Source of the DNA: Brevibacillus humidisoli | GTDB lineage: Bacteria; Bacillota; Bacilli; Brevibacillales; Brevibacillaceae | Length of the DNA stretch: 64,000 nucleotides | Reading direction: 5' to 3' | Assembly (NCBI RefSeq): GCF_020923435.1 | Contig: NZ_CP087263.1 | Span: 1,445,970-1,509,969 of the forward strand | The notes under the pieces: generated by a model | Databases searched by the model: none | What the model was told of the DNA's origin: nothing | Seen by the model: only the letters and a program-made list of their open reading frames with translations | Part shown: in pieces, positions 1 to 7,146 of the stretch | Layout of the letters: each line of letters opens with the position of its first letter | How positions within the stretch are numbered: the stretch's first letter is position 1 | Position numbers and translations under genes: made by a program

Positions 1-711
1 CATCCGTTGATCAAAATCAGGCATACTGCTGCCCGGCATCTTGAAATCCGTCATGACCCTTTCGATGTAGTAGACGTAATTGTGATCAATCGCCAGATAC
101 GCTTTTACGGCATCGCGGTAAAAGGCAAAATGCAGCGTCTCGTCTTTGGCCAATCGTCTCAACAGGCGGGAAAGATCCGGATCGTACGGGGTAGCGGCCT
201 TCGCTACATTATTGTAAAAGACCATGGTCGCCAATTCCTGGACCGTGGTGTAAACCATCGTTTCCAAGGCCGAGTCAAAGTCGGGCTCGAACCCCTGCTC
301 GACGACCAGCTTTCGCAAGCGGTGCAGGGTGTCAGGGTCGGCGTTGCGCGTGAGCAGCAGGTAGGTCTCCAATAAAGAAGAGTGCTGATCTTCCTCAGCG
401 GTCCAGGTGTGAACGAACTGCGTCAGCACCTCCAGCGACCCCTTAAAGGTAACGGCGAGATAGGTGGTGAACCATGGTAAATTAACCTCTGTTAGCAAAG
501 CCGTCTCGATTGCCGTGTACACCTCATCTGACAAGGTGCGTTGACTGATGTCCCAAGGTTCGCGCTTAAAGCATCTGCCTTTGTCCCAGGGAAGGAATTC
601 GTGGTAGCTCCAATCAATCTGTGCGGCTCGTTTTCGGTGGGTTTCGTACAGCTCTTTTAGCGTTGGTTCCAAACGATGGTCAAGCAACTTGACCGCATAA
701 TGCTCTGCCAT
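1..711 (-). CDS. acyl-ACP desaturase (ferritin-like di-iron), C-terminus cut by window edge
   Basis: The minus-strand frame stays open from an ATG at 711 to the window edge, giving 237 residues and no stop, so the C-terminus is missing. The translation carries the two iron-binding motifs of the soluble acyl-ACP desaturase (FA_desaturase_2) family: an EEDQHS helix near residue 130 and a DETLHFAFY helix near residue 200, both of the E-x-x-H type. The enzyme would use O2 and ferredoxin to place a double bond in acyl-ACP in the cytoplasm. GGAG lies 7 nt before the ATG. The family is best known from plants and actinobacteria. Firmicute desaturases are more often membrane-bound, so this copy is somewhat unusual. 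The family call is firm; the position of the double bond cannot be read. Confidence 0.85.
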   Translation of the reverse strand, partial: MAEHYAVKLLDHRLEPTLKELYETHRKRAAQIDWSYHEFLPWDKGRCFKREPWDISQRTLSDEVYTAIETALLTEVNLPWFTTYLAVTFKGSLEVLTQFVHTWTAEEDQHSSLLETYLLLTRNADPDTLHRLRKLVVEQGFEPDFDSALETMVYTTVQELATMVFYNNVAKAATPYDPDLSRLLRRLAKDETLHFAFYRDAVKAYLAIDHNYVYYIERVMTDFKMPGSSMPDFDQRM

Positions 712-837
712 TCATTCGCTCCATTCTTGATCTGTTTTCTTTTCGTAATTGTACCCATCATACCATATTCTCAACGGCAGAACGCTAAAAAAAAAGCTGG
801 CATCTCTTAAAAAAATGTGAAAAATGTTAGAGAAACC

Positions 838-866
838 TTTTCATTTGTTCCATTTTTATGTAAAAT
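838..866 (+). promoter_or_regulatory. candidate sigma-A promoter of the spo0E-like gene
   Basis: TTTTCA (838-843) and TAAAAT (861-866) are separated by 17 nt, upstream of the Spo0E-like gene, in an A/T-rich stretch. The -35 match is poor and the -10 match is fair. Assigned by eye only. Confidence 0.35.
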
Positions 867-895
867 ATCCCTTTTCAGCTTGCGGGAGGATCTGG

Positions 896-1048
896 ATGGA
901 TACGAGAAAGGCCATTGAAGAATTGCGGGCATATCTGGAAAAAGCTGTTCAACGACTTGATTACGATTTGCTGAATCCTGAGATTCTCAAGATTAGTCAG
1001 GAGTTGGATCAGCTGATTGTTGCGCAGATGGTGCATGGCAATCGATAA
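896..1048 (+). CDS. Spo0E-like aspartyl-phosphate phosphatase
   Basis: This is a 50-residue protein. GGGAGGA ends 5 nt before the ATG at 896; a longer in-frame start at 824 lacks such a site. It has the Spo0E family layout of two short helices and the signature SQELDQLI near residues 33-40, whose S-x-E-L-D core docks onto the phospho-aspartate of Spo0A. Family members dephosphorylate Spo0A~P and so delay sporulation. The size matches the short Spo0E-like proteins (YnzD, YisI type). It stands alone and is followed by a clear terminator. The family call is strong; which of the paralogues it equates to cannot be told. Confidence 0.85.
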   Translation: MDTRKAIEELRAYLEKAVQRLDYDLLNPEILKISQELDQLIVAQMVHGNR

Positions 1049-1089
1049 AAGCACCTGCGATTAGACAAACAGACATTCATGGAAACTGG

Positions 1090-1121
1090 AACGACCACAA
1101 GATTCACGGGGGTCGTTTTTT
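1090..1121 (+). terminator. rho-independent terminator after spo0E-like gene
   Basis: AACGACC and GGTCGTT form a 7-bp stem (1090-1096 with 1111-1117) followed by a run of T. It ends the small Spo0E transcript and may also stop the convergent gene that ends at 1160. Confidence 0.75.
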
Positions 1122-1159
1122 GTTTGCAGAGAACGCTGAACTGCTTGGACCTCTTCCTC

Positions 1160-1912
1160 TTAGGAAATCGGCTGGCTGATCAGACTATAGGCGATATGCA
1201 GCGTATCCCCAAACTGCGTGTATCGTGGCGGATGCGACAAAAACCAGCTTGGGTGCAGGGCAATCCGCACAACCTCTTGCGTGTCCTGGTGGTTTGTCGT
1301 CAGCGGCAAGCAAATCAATCTCTCAGACGAGTCATGCTGAATCGGAAGTGGGACGATCTCCTGCAAGTAATCACAAATCGCTTTTGTGCTACGCAGGTTT
1401 TCAAACCGGGTTCGCTCACGCACAACAGTCGGTTGCAACTCGTCCCACTTTTCTCGAAAAATGTAATGGGTGTATGCGGCAAAAAACAAGTTGAAGCGGC
1501 CTCTAATCAGTTCAGGTTCACCTTGTAGATCGTTTGGTAGGGAAGACAGATGCGGCTGACTCCGGCCCATACTGCTGCAGAGTGTTTCATTGAGCGAATG
1601 GATGAACTGATCCAGGGGCAGTTCGGCCAAGTAGGTGAATTGCTCCTCCTCTGTCGTAAGTAATTCGGTCCGATGCACAGCGAATAACGAAGGGACAGAG
1701 TAGGCAAACAGGGGGGAAAAGTAGACCCATTCGGAATAAAGCCCCTCACCTTTTAGGATCTCCACGCTTTTTTTTACCCACTGGTGGTGCTGCAGCGTAG
1801 GCAGCACCTGGGTAAGCGTGTGCAAACTGGCCGCCATCTCAAATAGTGGGGAGACGCTAAAACGGATAGGCGGGTTGGGATTGTAAAGCTTGGACAAATC
1901 TATTTTTATCAT
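1160..1912 (-). CDS. DUF5937-like regulator-type protein without a visible HTH
   Basis: The product has 250 residues. Its N-terminus (IRFSVSPLFEMAASLHTL) resembles the effector-side DUF5937 region that in Bacillales precedes a C-terminal ArsR-type winged helix. I see no winged helix here: the protein stops soon after a final beta-rich stretch, and only about 40 nt separate its stop from the convergent terminator at 1090-1121, so no displaced HTH can fit. It could be a degenerate regulator, a ligand-binding relic or a protein that works with another DNA-binding partner. No signal peptide or membrane segment is seen. The family call rests on a short resemblance and is tentative. Confidence 0.45.
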   Translation of the reverse strand: MIKIDLSKLYNPNPPIRFSVSPLFEMAASLHTLTQVLPTLQHHQWVKKSVEILKGEGLYSEWVYFSPLFAYSVPSLFAVHRTELLTTEEEQFTYLAELPLDQFIHSLNETLCSSMGRSQPHLSSLPNDLQGEPELIRGRFNLFFAAYTHYIFREKWDELQPTVVRERTRFENLRSTKAICDYLQEIVPLPIQHDSSERLICLPLTTNHQDTQEVVRIALHPSWFLSHPPRYTQFGDTLHIAYSLISQPIS

Positions 1913-2049
1913 CGTTACGGCCTCCTAACCCTTGCTTCTTTCATCATACGCAGGTTTTTAGGACAATTCAATCACCAACCAGTTCATCCGGAGAGGGGTA
2001 CCCGACGTGGATGACAGAAAAGAAGAGTCGCCAGTTTTCCCCGGTTAGA

Positions 2050-2082
2050 AAGAAAAAGGCCAGAGAGTGTTCCTCTAGCCTT
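2050..2082 (-). terminator. terminator overlapping the sspP stop
   Basis: Read on the minus strand, AAGGCTAGAG pairs with CTCTGGCCTT (10 bp, one G-T pair, 7-nt loop), then a T-rich tail follows. The 5' arm contains the TAG stop of the SspP-like gene, which is common for very short spore genes. Confidence 0.75.
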
Positions 2083-2224
2083 CACGTGTCTTGATGTTGC
2101 GGGAGTGGTTCTCCTGTTTCACCTGTTTTGATCCTGGCAGCGGCTCTCCAGCCTGCTCCCGTGGATCGTACTCGTTGTTGTACATCTGATGCGGATTGGC
2201 CGGTTGATTCTCTTCTTTCAACAT
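2075..2224 (-). CDS. sspP: SspP-like small acid-soluble spore protein
   Basis: This is a 49-residue hydrophilic protein rich in Asn, Gln, Glu and Lys. Its second half reads PLPGSKQVKQENHSR, matching the conserved SspP pattern P-L-x-GSK-x-VK-x-x-NH-x-R as I remember it from Bacillus. SspP-type proteins are made in the forespore and accumulate in the spore core. GGGAG lies 8 nt before the ATG at 2224. A CATACTA motif upstream (2247-2253, minus strand) fits a forespore sigma-G -10, and a hairpin terminator closes the gene, so it is a one-gene forespore transcript. The gene is under 60 codons and easily missed. Confidence 0.7.
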   Translation of the reverse strand: MLKEENQPANPHQMYNNEYDPREQAGEPLPGSKQVKQENHSRNIKTREG

Positions 2225-2246
2225 GTGATCAACTCCCTTCACTCTC

Positions 2247-2276
2247 TAGTATGTGAGATAATGGAGAAAACATGAA
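2247..2276 (-). promoter_or_regulatory. candidate sigma-G (forespore) promoter of sspP
   Basis: On the minus strand CATACTA (2253 down to 2247) equals the sigma-G -10 consensus as I know it. A weak -35 (TTCATG, 2276-2271) lies 17 nt further upstream. Forespore expression is what an SspP gene needs. Confidence 0.5.
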
Positions 2277-2320
2277 CTGTAAACCCTGGCATCCCGATAA
2301 GGTGTGGAAGGAGTGAAACG

Positions 2321-3184
2321 ATGCCGCTATTGCTTGCTCCCGTGTTCAATTCTGTTGCGTCAGGTCCAGTCCAAATCAATCTGAAAAACGGGTTTCGGCT
2401 CGAGTCTGGCAACGACAAGTTGTACAAGCTGAGTCATCGTTATCTGCGCAACCTGATGAACGAAAACCGGCTCTATTTTAAGGAAAAAGTGTCGGCCGAC
2501 AGTATGTTCCTGATCGCCGATTATCCACAGATGAAAGTGACCGAGGACCGCAGCTACATCGAACTGATCGAAAATCTGCTGAATATGGCCAGCGGGAATG
2601 GCGTCTGCTCAATTCCATACGTGCTTACGATTGAACAGAATCAATATGGGATCAGCTATTTAAAACGTTCTTTAGATGGCCCTGCGTACCTGTTTGACGA
2701 GGAGAAACGGCAGGTATTCGAGCAGCTTTTGCGGCAAGAGGGTCACTTTCCTCCCGTTCCCTTCCGCCGTTACCTGCTCTCTCTGGAAAGAGAGAACTGG
2801 GAAGATCGATTGCTGGATCTGTGGATTGCCTTGGAATCTCTGTTTGTACCAGACGGGAAAAAGGGAGAGATCACGTATAAGGTTCGCATGCGGACTGCTT
2901 ACTATTTTGCGGATACAAGGGAACAGCGCAAGCGTCTCTCCGATTTTATCAAGCACTCTTACAATCATCGCTCTGAGATTGTACACAGTGGTAAATCACC
3001 AGAGACAGGGGTTAGCGAAGAAGTGCAGACACTGGCCGAGTTGGTCCGCATCACCCTGATTAACATGTATGGAGAGGACATTAAGCCCCAGGAGTTGAAA
3101 ACACGGCTGGATGAGCTGATCTTGTCGGGAGAGAGTTATCGCGAGGTTTACCACCCCGCCTACTTCCGACAGCTCTCCATATGA
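2321..3184 (+). CDS. Apea-like HEPN domain protein
   Basis: The product has 287 residues. GGAG lies 7 nt before the ATG. The C-terminal half (about 165-265) has the Apea-like HEPN layout: a helix with LWIALESLF, then a YKVRMRTAYYF helix, then the motif R217-x4-H222 (RSEIVHSG). R-x4-6-H is the catalytic signature of HEPN ribonucleases. The N-terminal 150 residues resemble the mixed alpha/beta region found before such domains but cannot be named. No nucleotidyltransferase partner lies beside it, so a toxin-antitoxin pair is not supported. Two very small polar genes follow on the same strand. It may be an RNase in stress or phage response, or only an RNA-binding HEPN protein; function is inferred. 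Confidence 0.65.
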   Translation: MPLLLAPVFNSVASGPVQINLKNGFRLESGNDKLYKLSHRYLRNLMNENRLYFKEKVSADSMFLIADYPQMKVTEDRSYIELIENLLNMASGNGVCSIPYVLTIEQNQYGISYLKRSLDGPAYLFDEEKRQVFEQLLRQEGHFPPVPFRRYLLSLERENWEDRLLDLWIALESLFVPDGKKGEITYKVRMRTAYYFADTREQRKRLSDFIKHSYNHRSEIVHSGKSPETGVSEEVQTLAELVRITLINMYGEDIKPQELKTRLDELILSGESYREVYHPAYFRQLSI

Positions 3185-3275
3185 TACGGCAATGATCTGA
3201 CACAAACGCTGGTTGATGATGTAGGCGGATGGATTGGGGGGGATCGGGCAGAATAAACTGTGGGGGTGATGCACA

Positions 3276-3419
3276 GTGCGGGGACATGATGAAGAATTTC
3301 AGGATCAGGTGGAAGCGTATCGCACCAATCCGCCCGGGAGCCTCAACGAACGGACGGAGAAGGATCGACACGACAAGATGGAGGGAAAAGAGACTCGTCT
3401 GGACAGCAACAACCGGTAA
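3276..3419 (+). CDS. small polar protein, 47 aa, unknown
   Basis: A GTG-initiated frame follows a GGGGGTG ribosome site 7 nt upstream. The product is extremely hydrophilic, almost free of hydrophobic residues after the start, and rich in Asp, Glu, Arg and Asn. This composition is typical of intrinsically disordered or spore-packed proteins. It precedes another small gene by 45 nt on the same strand, so the two are probably co-transcribed. I do not recognise a family. The ribosome site and the bias for polar codons support it as real, but it is short. Confidence 0.5.
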   Translation: MRGHDEEFQDQVEAYRTNPPGSLNERTEKDRHDKMEGKETRLDSNNR

Positions 3420-3464
3420 TGAATCCACTCTGGATTCAGTCCGATCATAATAGGAGGCGTTAGG

Positions 3465-3620
3465 ATGCGTAAAGATCGCATGGAGGAGGAAAGCCTGCTG
3501 GTCAATGGACCAGTAGGCGGTGAAGTGCTGACCAAACAAGAACGGCAGACATTGCGTGAAGAGGTTGGCGAGTTGACCCAGAGAATGGAGCAGGCCAAAG
3601 AGCAGGAGATTGCAGAATGA
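3465..3620 (+). CDS. small charged helical protein, 51 aa, unknown
   Basis: TAGGAGGC lies 7 nt before the ATG. The product is Glu/Gln/Arg rich. Residues 22-50 should form one amphipathic helix or short coiled coil (LTKQERQTLREEVGELTQ and onward) with Leu and Met at heptad-like positions. It ends just before a strong hairpin shared with the convergent kinase gene. I recognise no family. Its neighbour at 3276 and the HEPN gene at 2321 are on the same strand. Confidence 0.6.
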   Translation: MRKDRMEEESLLVNGPVGGEVLTKQERQTLREEVGELTQRMEQAKEQEIAE

Positions 3621-3628
3621 GACGGCAA

Positions 3629-3661
3629 GCAGTATCGCGTAGCTCGCGGTACTGCTATTTG
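3629..3661. terminator. terminator between small gene and kinase gene
   Basis: GCAGTATCGCG (3629-3639) pairs with CGCGGTACTGC (3645-3655) with a short loop, followed by a T-rich tail on the plus strand. It separates two convergent transcripts and can serve both. Confidence 0.75.
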
Positions 3662-3667
3662 TATTAT

Positions 3668-4483
3668 TTATATGTGTAGAAAGTGATCCAGATCGTCGAT
3701 TAACTCTGCCACGGTAGAATAGCTGCCGTCTATTTGAAACAGTTTTTGCAGGATGGTTCGAAGAGGCGGTGAAAGGGAAAGTTCCTCTTGCCAACTGCGC
3801 TCCGCTTCTGATTCATCTGCCTCATACGTCGAATAAAGCAGGAACAGCAGGAAGTGGCCTAGCGCCAGCAAATCGCTGGAGGGATGAACGGCCCGCTTCA
3901 ACTGTTTTTCAGCGGGGTAATGATCGAACGGATCGTCCGTATAAGTGGGAGAGTCGCCGATGAAGCGGGCTAGACCAAAGTCGATCAGGTAGGGTTCGCC
4001 GTTTTGCATCACCACGTTGGGTATACGTACATCGCGGTGGATGATATCATGCTGATGCAGGTGATCGACGATTCTGGCCAGTTTGCAGATCAAGCGTACC
4101 GCTTCCGCCTCTCCAAACTGTTGGCCCTTGTCAAACAGCAACTCTTCGACGGTTATGCCGGGGATATAGGACATGACCAAGAAGCCCACATCGTTTTGGA
4201 CAAAATGTTCAACTACTTGTGGGATTTGCGGGTGATCCAGCGATTCCAGGATTTTCTTTTCGTATAGTTGCATCCCTAAGCCTTTCGGGTGTCCTCTGCG
4301 GCTTGGTTTTGTCTGCTTGACAACCACCTGGGTGTCTGCGTGAAGGGGGGAGGCGAGATATGCGATTCCATAACTGCCCACACCGAGTACAGAACGAATG
4401 GTGTAACCGCCAAGTGTTTGTCCAGGGCGATACGGTCTATCCAGCCAATGAGTGCGATATAGCGTAAGCAGTTTCTCCCACAA
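3668..4483 (-). CDS. Hanks-type serine/threonine protein kinase
   Basis: This is a compact soluble kinase of about 271 residues. It shows the glycine loop GVGSYG, an ATP-binding Lys near residue 56 (VVVKQTK), the catalytic loop HRDVRIPN with Asp near 151, and the DFG motif near 168. The activation segment is short and there is no membrane segment or PASTA domain, which sets it apart from PrkC. The size and layout resemble YbdM/YrzF-type kinases of Bacillus. The longest frame begins at GTG 4492, but AAGGA is only 1 nt from it, so the TTG at 4483 (10-nt spacing) is preferred. Its substrate is unknown and no phosphatase lies next to it. Confidence 0.8.
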   Translation of the reverse strand: MWEKLLTLYRTHWLDRPYRPGQTLGGYTIRSVLGVGSYGIAYLASPLHADTQVVVKQTKPSRRGHPKGLGMQLYEKKILESLDHPQIPQVVEHFVQNDVGFLVMSYIPGITVEELLFDKGQQFGEAEAVRLICKLARIVDHLHQHDIIHRDVRIPNVVMQNGEPYLIDFGLARFIGDSPTYTDDPFDHYPAEKQLKRAVHPSSDLLALGHFLLFLLYSTYEADESEAERSWQEELSLSPPLRTILQKLFQIDGSYSTVAELIDDLDHFLHI

Positions 4484-4660
4484 GATGAACACGTCCTTTT
4501 ATCTCTGCACTTCTCTTTGTCCTACCGCCTATTATGCGTGATTTCACTGTTTTTTGAAAGCTTTGAAGAGTTGGGGGCCGCCCGACTTGCCCTCGCAGGC
4601 GGCTTGTTGTGGAAAAGGTGGTCGCACGAATGGGGCTGAATACAGCTGCGGGCGATACGT

Positions 4661-5707
4661 TTAGGAGATCAGGGCAACCATCTGCAAGCCGGCTTCGACC
4701 ATATTGAGACCACTTGCATAGTCGTTCTCGTCAATGGTTGGGATCAGGTCGTCTTCCTCCAGAAAGCGGAGCCATTTCTCATCTCGGTACCAGTCGGTGC
4801 CGTCGGCTGCAGGCTGTACAGTGTCCGGCCATACCCTTGGGAGGGGCGGGCTGTACAGCTTTGGCCGCCCTGGAAGCAGTTCTGCCCCCTTTAACCGCTC
4901 CTGATACGGCACCTCAAGCCTTGAGGTGGGAATGGGCGAGAAGATCTCAGGCCAGTAGTCGGCACGTGAACCAGTATGCGTCACCCTAGTGGCCCAATCG
5001 ATGATCGCCTGATGCCGTCTGGGATCGTCAAACAACAGCTTGTACAATGTTTTGCCGACATTGATCCGTCTCTCCACGGAAGGGAAGTTTTTTACACTGA
5101 CCCCTGTCAATCGCGGACGTTTAGCAGCCGACTGATCTCGATATGGAAACAAGATCTGATTTAATGACAGGATGGATTGGGCCAGGAAAGGGAAGCTTTC
5201 CAGTACCTGATCCCGATAAAACGGGTGTTTAACGACCCGCTGCTCAATGTATTGTTGTTCATTGATTATCAGTGCACGTGACAGACGTGCTCCGTTGCCA
5301 CTCTGTAAAAAGTCCCGCCAGATCGGCACCATGAAGCGGGAGACGCCCAAATCAGGCAAAAGCGATGTCAGATCCTCGCTTTCCCGTTTCATGGTCGCAT
5401 AGAGCAGCAGTTGGGGGTATGCATCGTGAAAGATCAACCAGTTGCAACGTTCCAGAAAGGCGAAAAACGACTGAATGTCCTCTTCGGACATCAGCCGGGG
5501 CAGCCATTCACCGCGTAGGTCGGTCATGTTCCAGCCGCCATTGCGTGAGACCAGATGGGCGAGCAAGGCCCAGTTCACCTCGGGATATTGCAGATAGAAG
5601 CGGAGATATGCTTCTGTTCGTGTCAGGTTGTTCCGGTTGTGTACAGCCGTCTGATGGCGGATCTCTGCTACCAGATCGACGCCGTGGATCACTGTTCCCC
5701 GTCTCAT
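4661..5707 (-). CDS. DUF2515 family protein (YppC-like)
   Basis: The protein is soluble and about 348 residues long. The N-terminal stretch HNRNNLTRTEAYLRFYLQYP and the WALLAHLVSRNGGWNMTDL block are hallmarks of the YppC/DUF2515 family, which is restricted to spore formers. No catalytic function is known for the family. A GAGGAG site precedes the ATG at 5707 by 9 nt; an in-frame ATG at 5737 has a weaker site, so the start may be 10 codons further upstream. The protein is Trp- and Arg-rich with no signal peptide. It is a single gene with about 150 nt on each side. Confidence 0.8.
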   Translation of the reverse strand: MRRGTVIHGVDLVAEIRHQTAVHNRNNLTRTEAYLRFYLQYPEVNWALLAHLVSRNGGWNMTDLRGEWLPRLMSEEDIQSFFAFLERCNWLIFHDAYPQLLLYATMKRESEDLTSLLPDLGVSRFMVPIWRDFLQSGNGARLSRALIINEQQYIEQRVVKHPFYRDQVLESFPFLAQSILSLNQILFPYRDQSAAKRPRLTGVSVKNFPSVERRINVGKTLYKLLFDDPRRHQAIIDWATRVTHTGSRADYWPEIFSPIPTSRLEVPYQERLKGAELLPGRPKLYSPPLPRVWPDTVQPAADGTDWYRDEKWLRFLEEDDLIPTIDENDYASGLNMVEAGLQMVALIS

Positions 5708-5888
5708 AACGGCACTCTCCTCACCATTCGGTTGCATTGATTCCTAGCCTCTCCGCTTTCGTGCTGCCATATGCAAGGGAATGGATCTGCCAAACAGGAT
5801 GGTTCGGGAACAGGCTCCCATGTGAATGAGTGGAATAGAAGCGTGCCCAGTGAGAAAGGGAACGAGCATGACGGTTCTGTTGGTTTAC

Positions 5889-6341
5889 CTATGTCTTTGG
5901 CAAAAACTGCAGGATGAAGGCCATTAGCCCGGCTGCGATCAACGGGCCAACCGGAACGCCGCGAAACAAGGATACACCGATGATTGTGCCTACTAACAAG
6001 CCGGTGACCACTAGCGGGCTCTCTGACATCAGCGTTACACCGCGACCGCCCAGGTAAGCGACGACAGCACCGATCAGAATGGCCAGGATGGATTGCCAGT
6101 TGTTCAAGGTTTTATACATCGTCTCCGGACTGATTTTGCCACTGGCGATCGGGGATAAAACACTGATCGTGAGTACGATAATCCCCAACTGCAGCCCGTA
6201 CTGCTCCAGATAGGGGAAGACCCGCTCTGCGTTTACCAAACGAAGCAGCAGCAGGACGCAGACGGCGATGGAAATGGTTGGATTTCCGCCGACAATCCCA
6301 AGTGCGAGTAGTGCCAGAAGAATAACGTTGATGATGTCCAT
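5889..6341 (-). CDS. UPF0756 (DUF441) membrane protein
   Basis: This 150-residue protein is almost wholly hydrophobic, with four to five predicted membrane segments and Gly-rich loops (LGIVGGNPTISIAV near 14-27, AYLGGRGVTLM near 95-105). Length and motif order match UPF0756 proteins such as YtwI. The role of the family is unknown. AGGA lies a few nt before the ATG. It is monocistronic and followed at some distance by yfhH on the same strand. Confidence 0.8.
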   Translation of the reverse strand: MDIINVILLALLALGIVGGNPTISIAVCVLLLLRLVNAERVFPYLEQYGLQLGIIVLTISVLSPIASGKISPETMYKTLNNWQSILAILIGAVVAYLGGRGVTLMSESPLVVTGLLVGTIIGVSLFRGVPVGPLIAAGLMAFILQFLPKT

Positions 6342-6441
6342 AGCTAATCCTGCTTTCTCTGTTTTTTCCTATTATAACAAAAAAGCGATGCCCGATTTCT
6401 GACATTGCCATTGCTGCTGTCGAGAAGAAGAGGGCGTGTCT

Positions 6442-6756
6442 CTATGCGACCGGCCCTTCTTCCAGCATCCCTACGGGAAATCCAACCTGCTCATCTGAGC
6501 CGCTAAAACGCCCCCAGGCAAAAACCCCGTTGAAGTAATCGACCGTGAATGGTTGGTCATGTCCGTAAACACGATAGCTTCTACCGACTGTAAACGGTGT
6601 GGTTCCGAGATAGTACGATTTGGCCAGATAGAACTTCTGCTCCAAGATCCCATGGCTGACCTGATCACCTCGCGCTTTCTGTGCTTCTGCTTCTCTGCGT
6701 AGGTGCTCCATCTCCATTTGCAGTTCAGCCAATGTCATCTCGCTGTATCGTTTCAT
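6442..6756 (-). CDS. YfhH family protein (DUF1811)
   Basis: The protein is 104 residues long. An N-terminal helix (MKRYSEMTLAELQMEM) is followed by an SH3-like beta domain containing the YRVYGHDQPFTVDYFNGVFAWG block, as in Bacillus YfhH. GGGAGG lies 9 nt before the ATG at 6756; a TTG three codons upstream is less likely. The function is unknown. The gene ends close to the UPF0756 start and could share its transcript. Confidence 0.75.
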   Translation of the reverse strand: MKRYSEMTLAELQMEMEHLRREAEAQKARGDQVSHGILEQKFYLAKSYYLGTTPFTVGRSYRVYGHDQPFTVDYFNGVFAWGRFSGSDEQVGFPVGMLEEGPVA

Positions 6757-6838
6757 CGAAAACAACCTCCCTTAGGATCGATCACTAGGATTACGCTCTT
6801 ATTGTAGCAGGGAAAGAATCCGGGTACACTTTGCTTGC

Positions 6839-6872
6839 AAAAAAAAACAGCATTCCACCACATGGGGAATGC
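6839..6872 (-). terminator. strong terminator, far downstream of sleB
   Basis: On the minus strand GCATTCC and GGAATGC pair (7 bp, about 9-nt loop), followed by a run of nine T. It lies 270 nt beyond the sleB stop with no credible gene between. It therefore ends either a long sleB 3' tail or a separate small RNA. Confidence 0.8.
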
Positions 6873-7060
6873 AAAGGATTGGGGTTTTTCGAAAACAGTC
6901 GTTTGCCATGGACAGGCAGCCGCTCTCACCCGACTGTCTGACGCAGCAGGTTCTCACGCAATAAACATGACCAAGTCGTGTACCAAGTGACCTGAGCATG
7001 GTATCGGTAGAAATCGTAACCGTCACGGTTGTTTTTATACGTTGAGTGGTTCGCTTACAG
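6873..7060 (-). ncRNA. candidate structured RNA between sleB and its terminator
   Basis: There is no credible protein here: the only minus-strand frame is Cys-rich and reads straight through the terminator. The stretch can fold. On the minus strand ACAGTCG pairs with CGACTGT (7 bp, enclosing about 29 nt), and AACCG-TGA-CGGTT makes a tight hairpin near 7025. A possible promoter is TTCCTG, 18 nt, then TATAAA, just upstream. It could be a small RNA of about 190 nt or only a 3' untranslated region of sleB. I could not match it to 6S, SRP or tmRNA. Confidence 0.3.
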
Positions 7061-7146
7061 GAATCAGGATAACAAATAAAAGTAAAGCGCTGATAAAGCA
7101 AAAATAAAAAATGGTAAATGACTGTATCGATTTAATGGAAAAAATG

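Noticed and set aside
7-375. 122-codon plus-strand frame at the window start
   Set aside because: Antisense to the acyl-ACP desaturase, whose di-iron motifs fix the coding strand.
6799-7101. 100-codon minus-strand frame downstream of sleB
   Set aside because: It reads through a strong terminator (6839-6872), is unusually Cys-rich and lacks a ribosome site.
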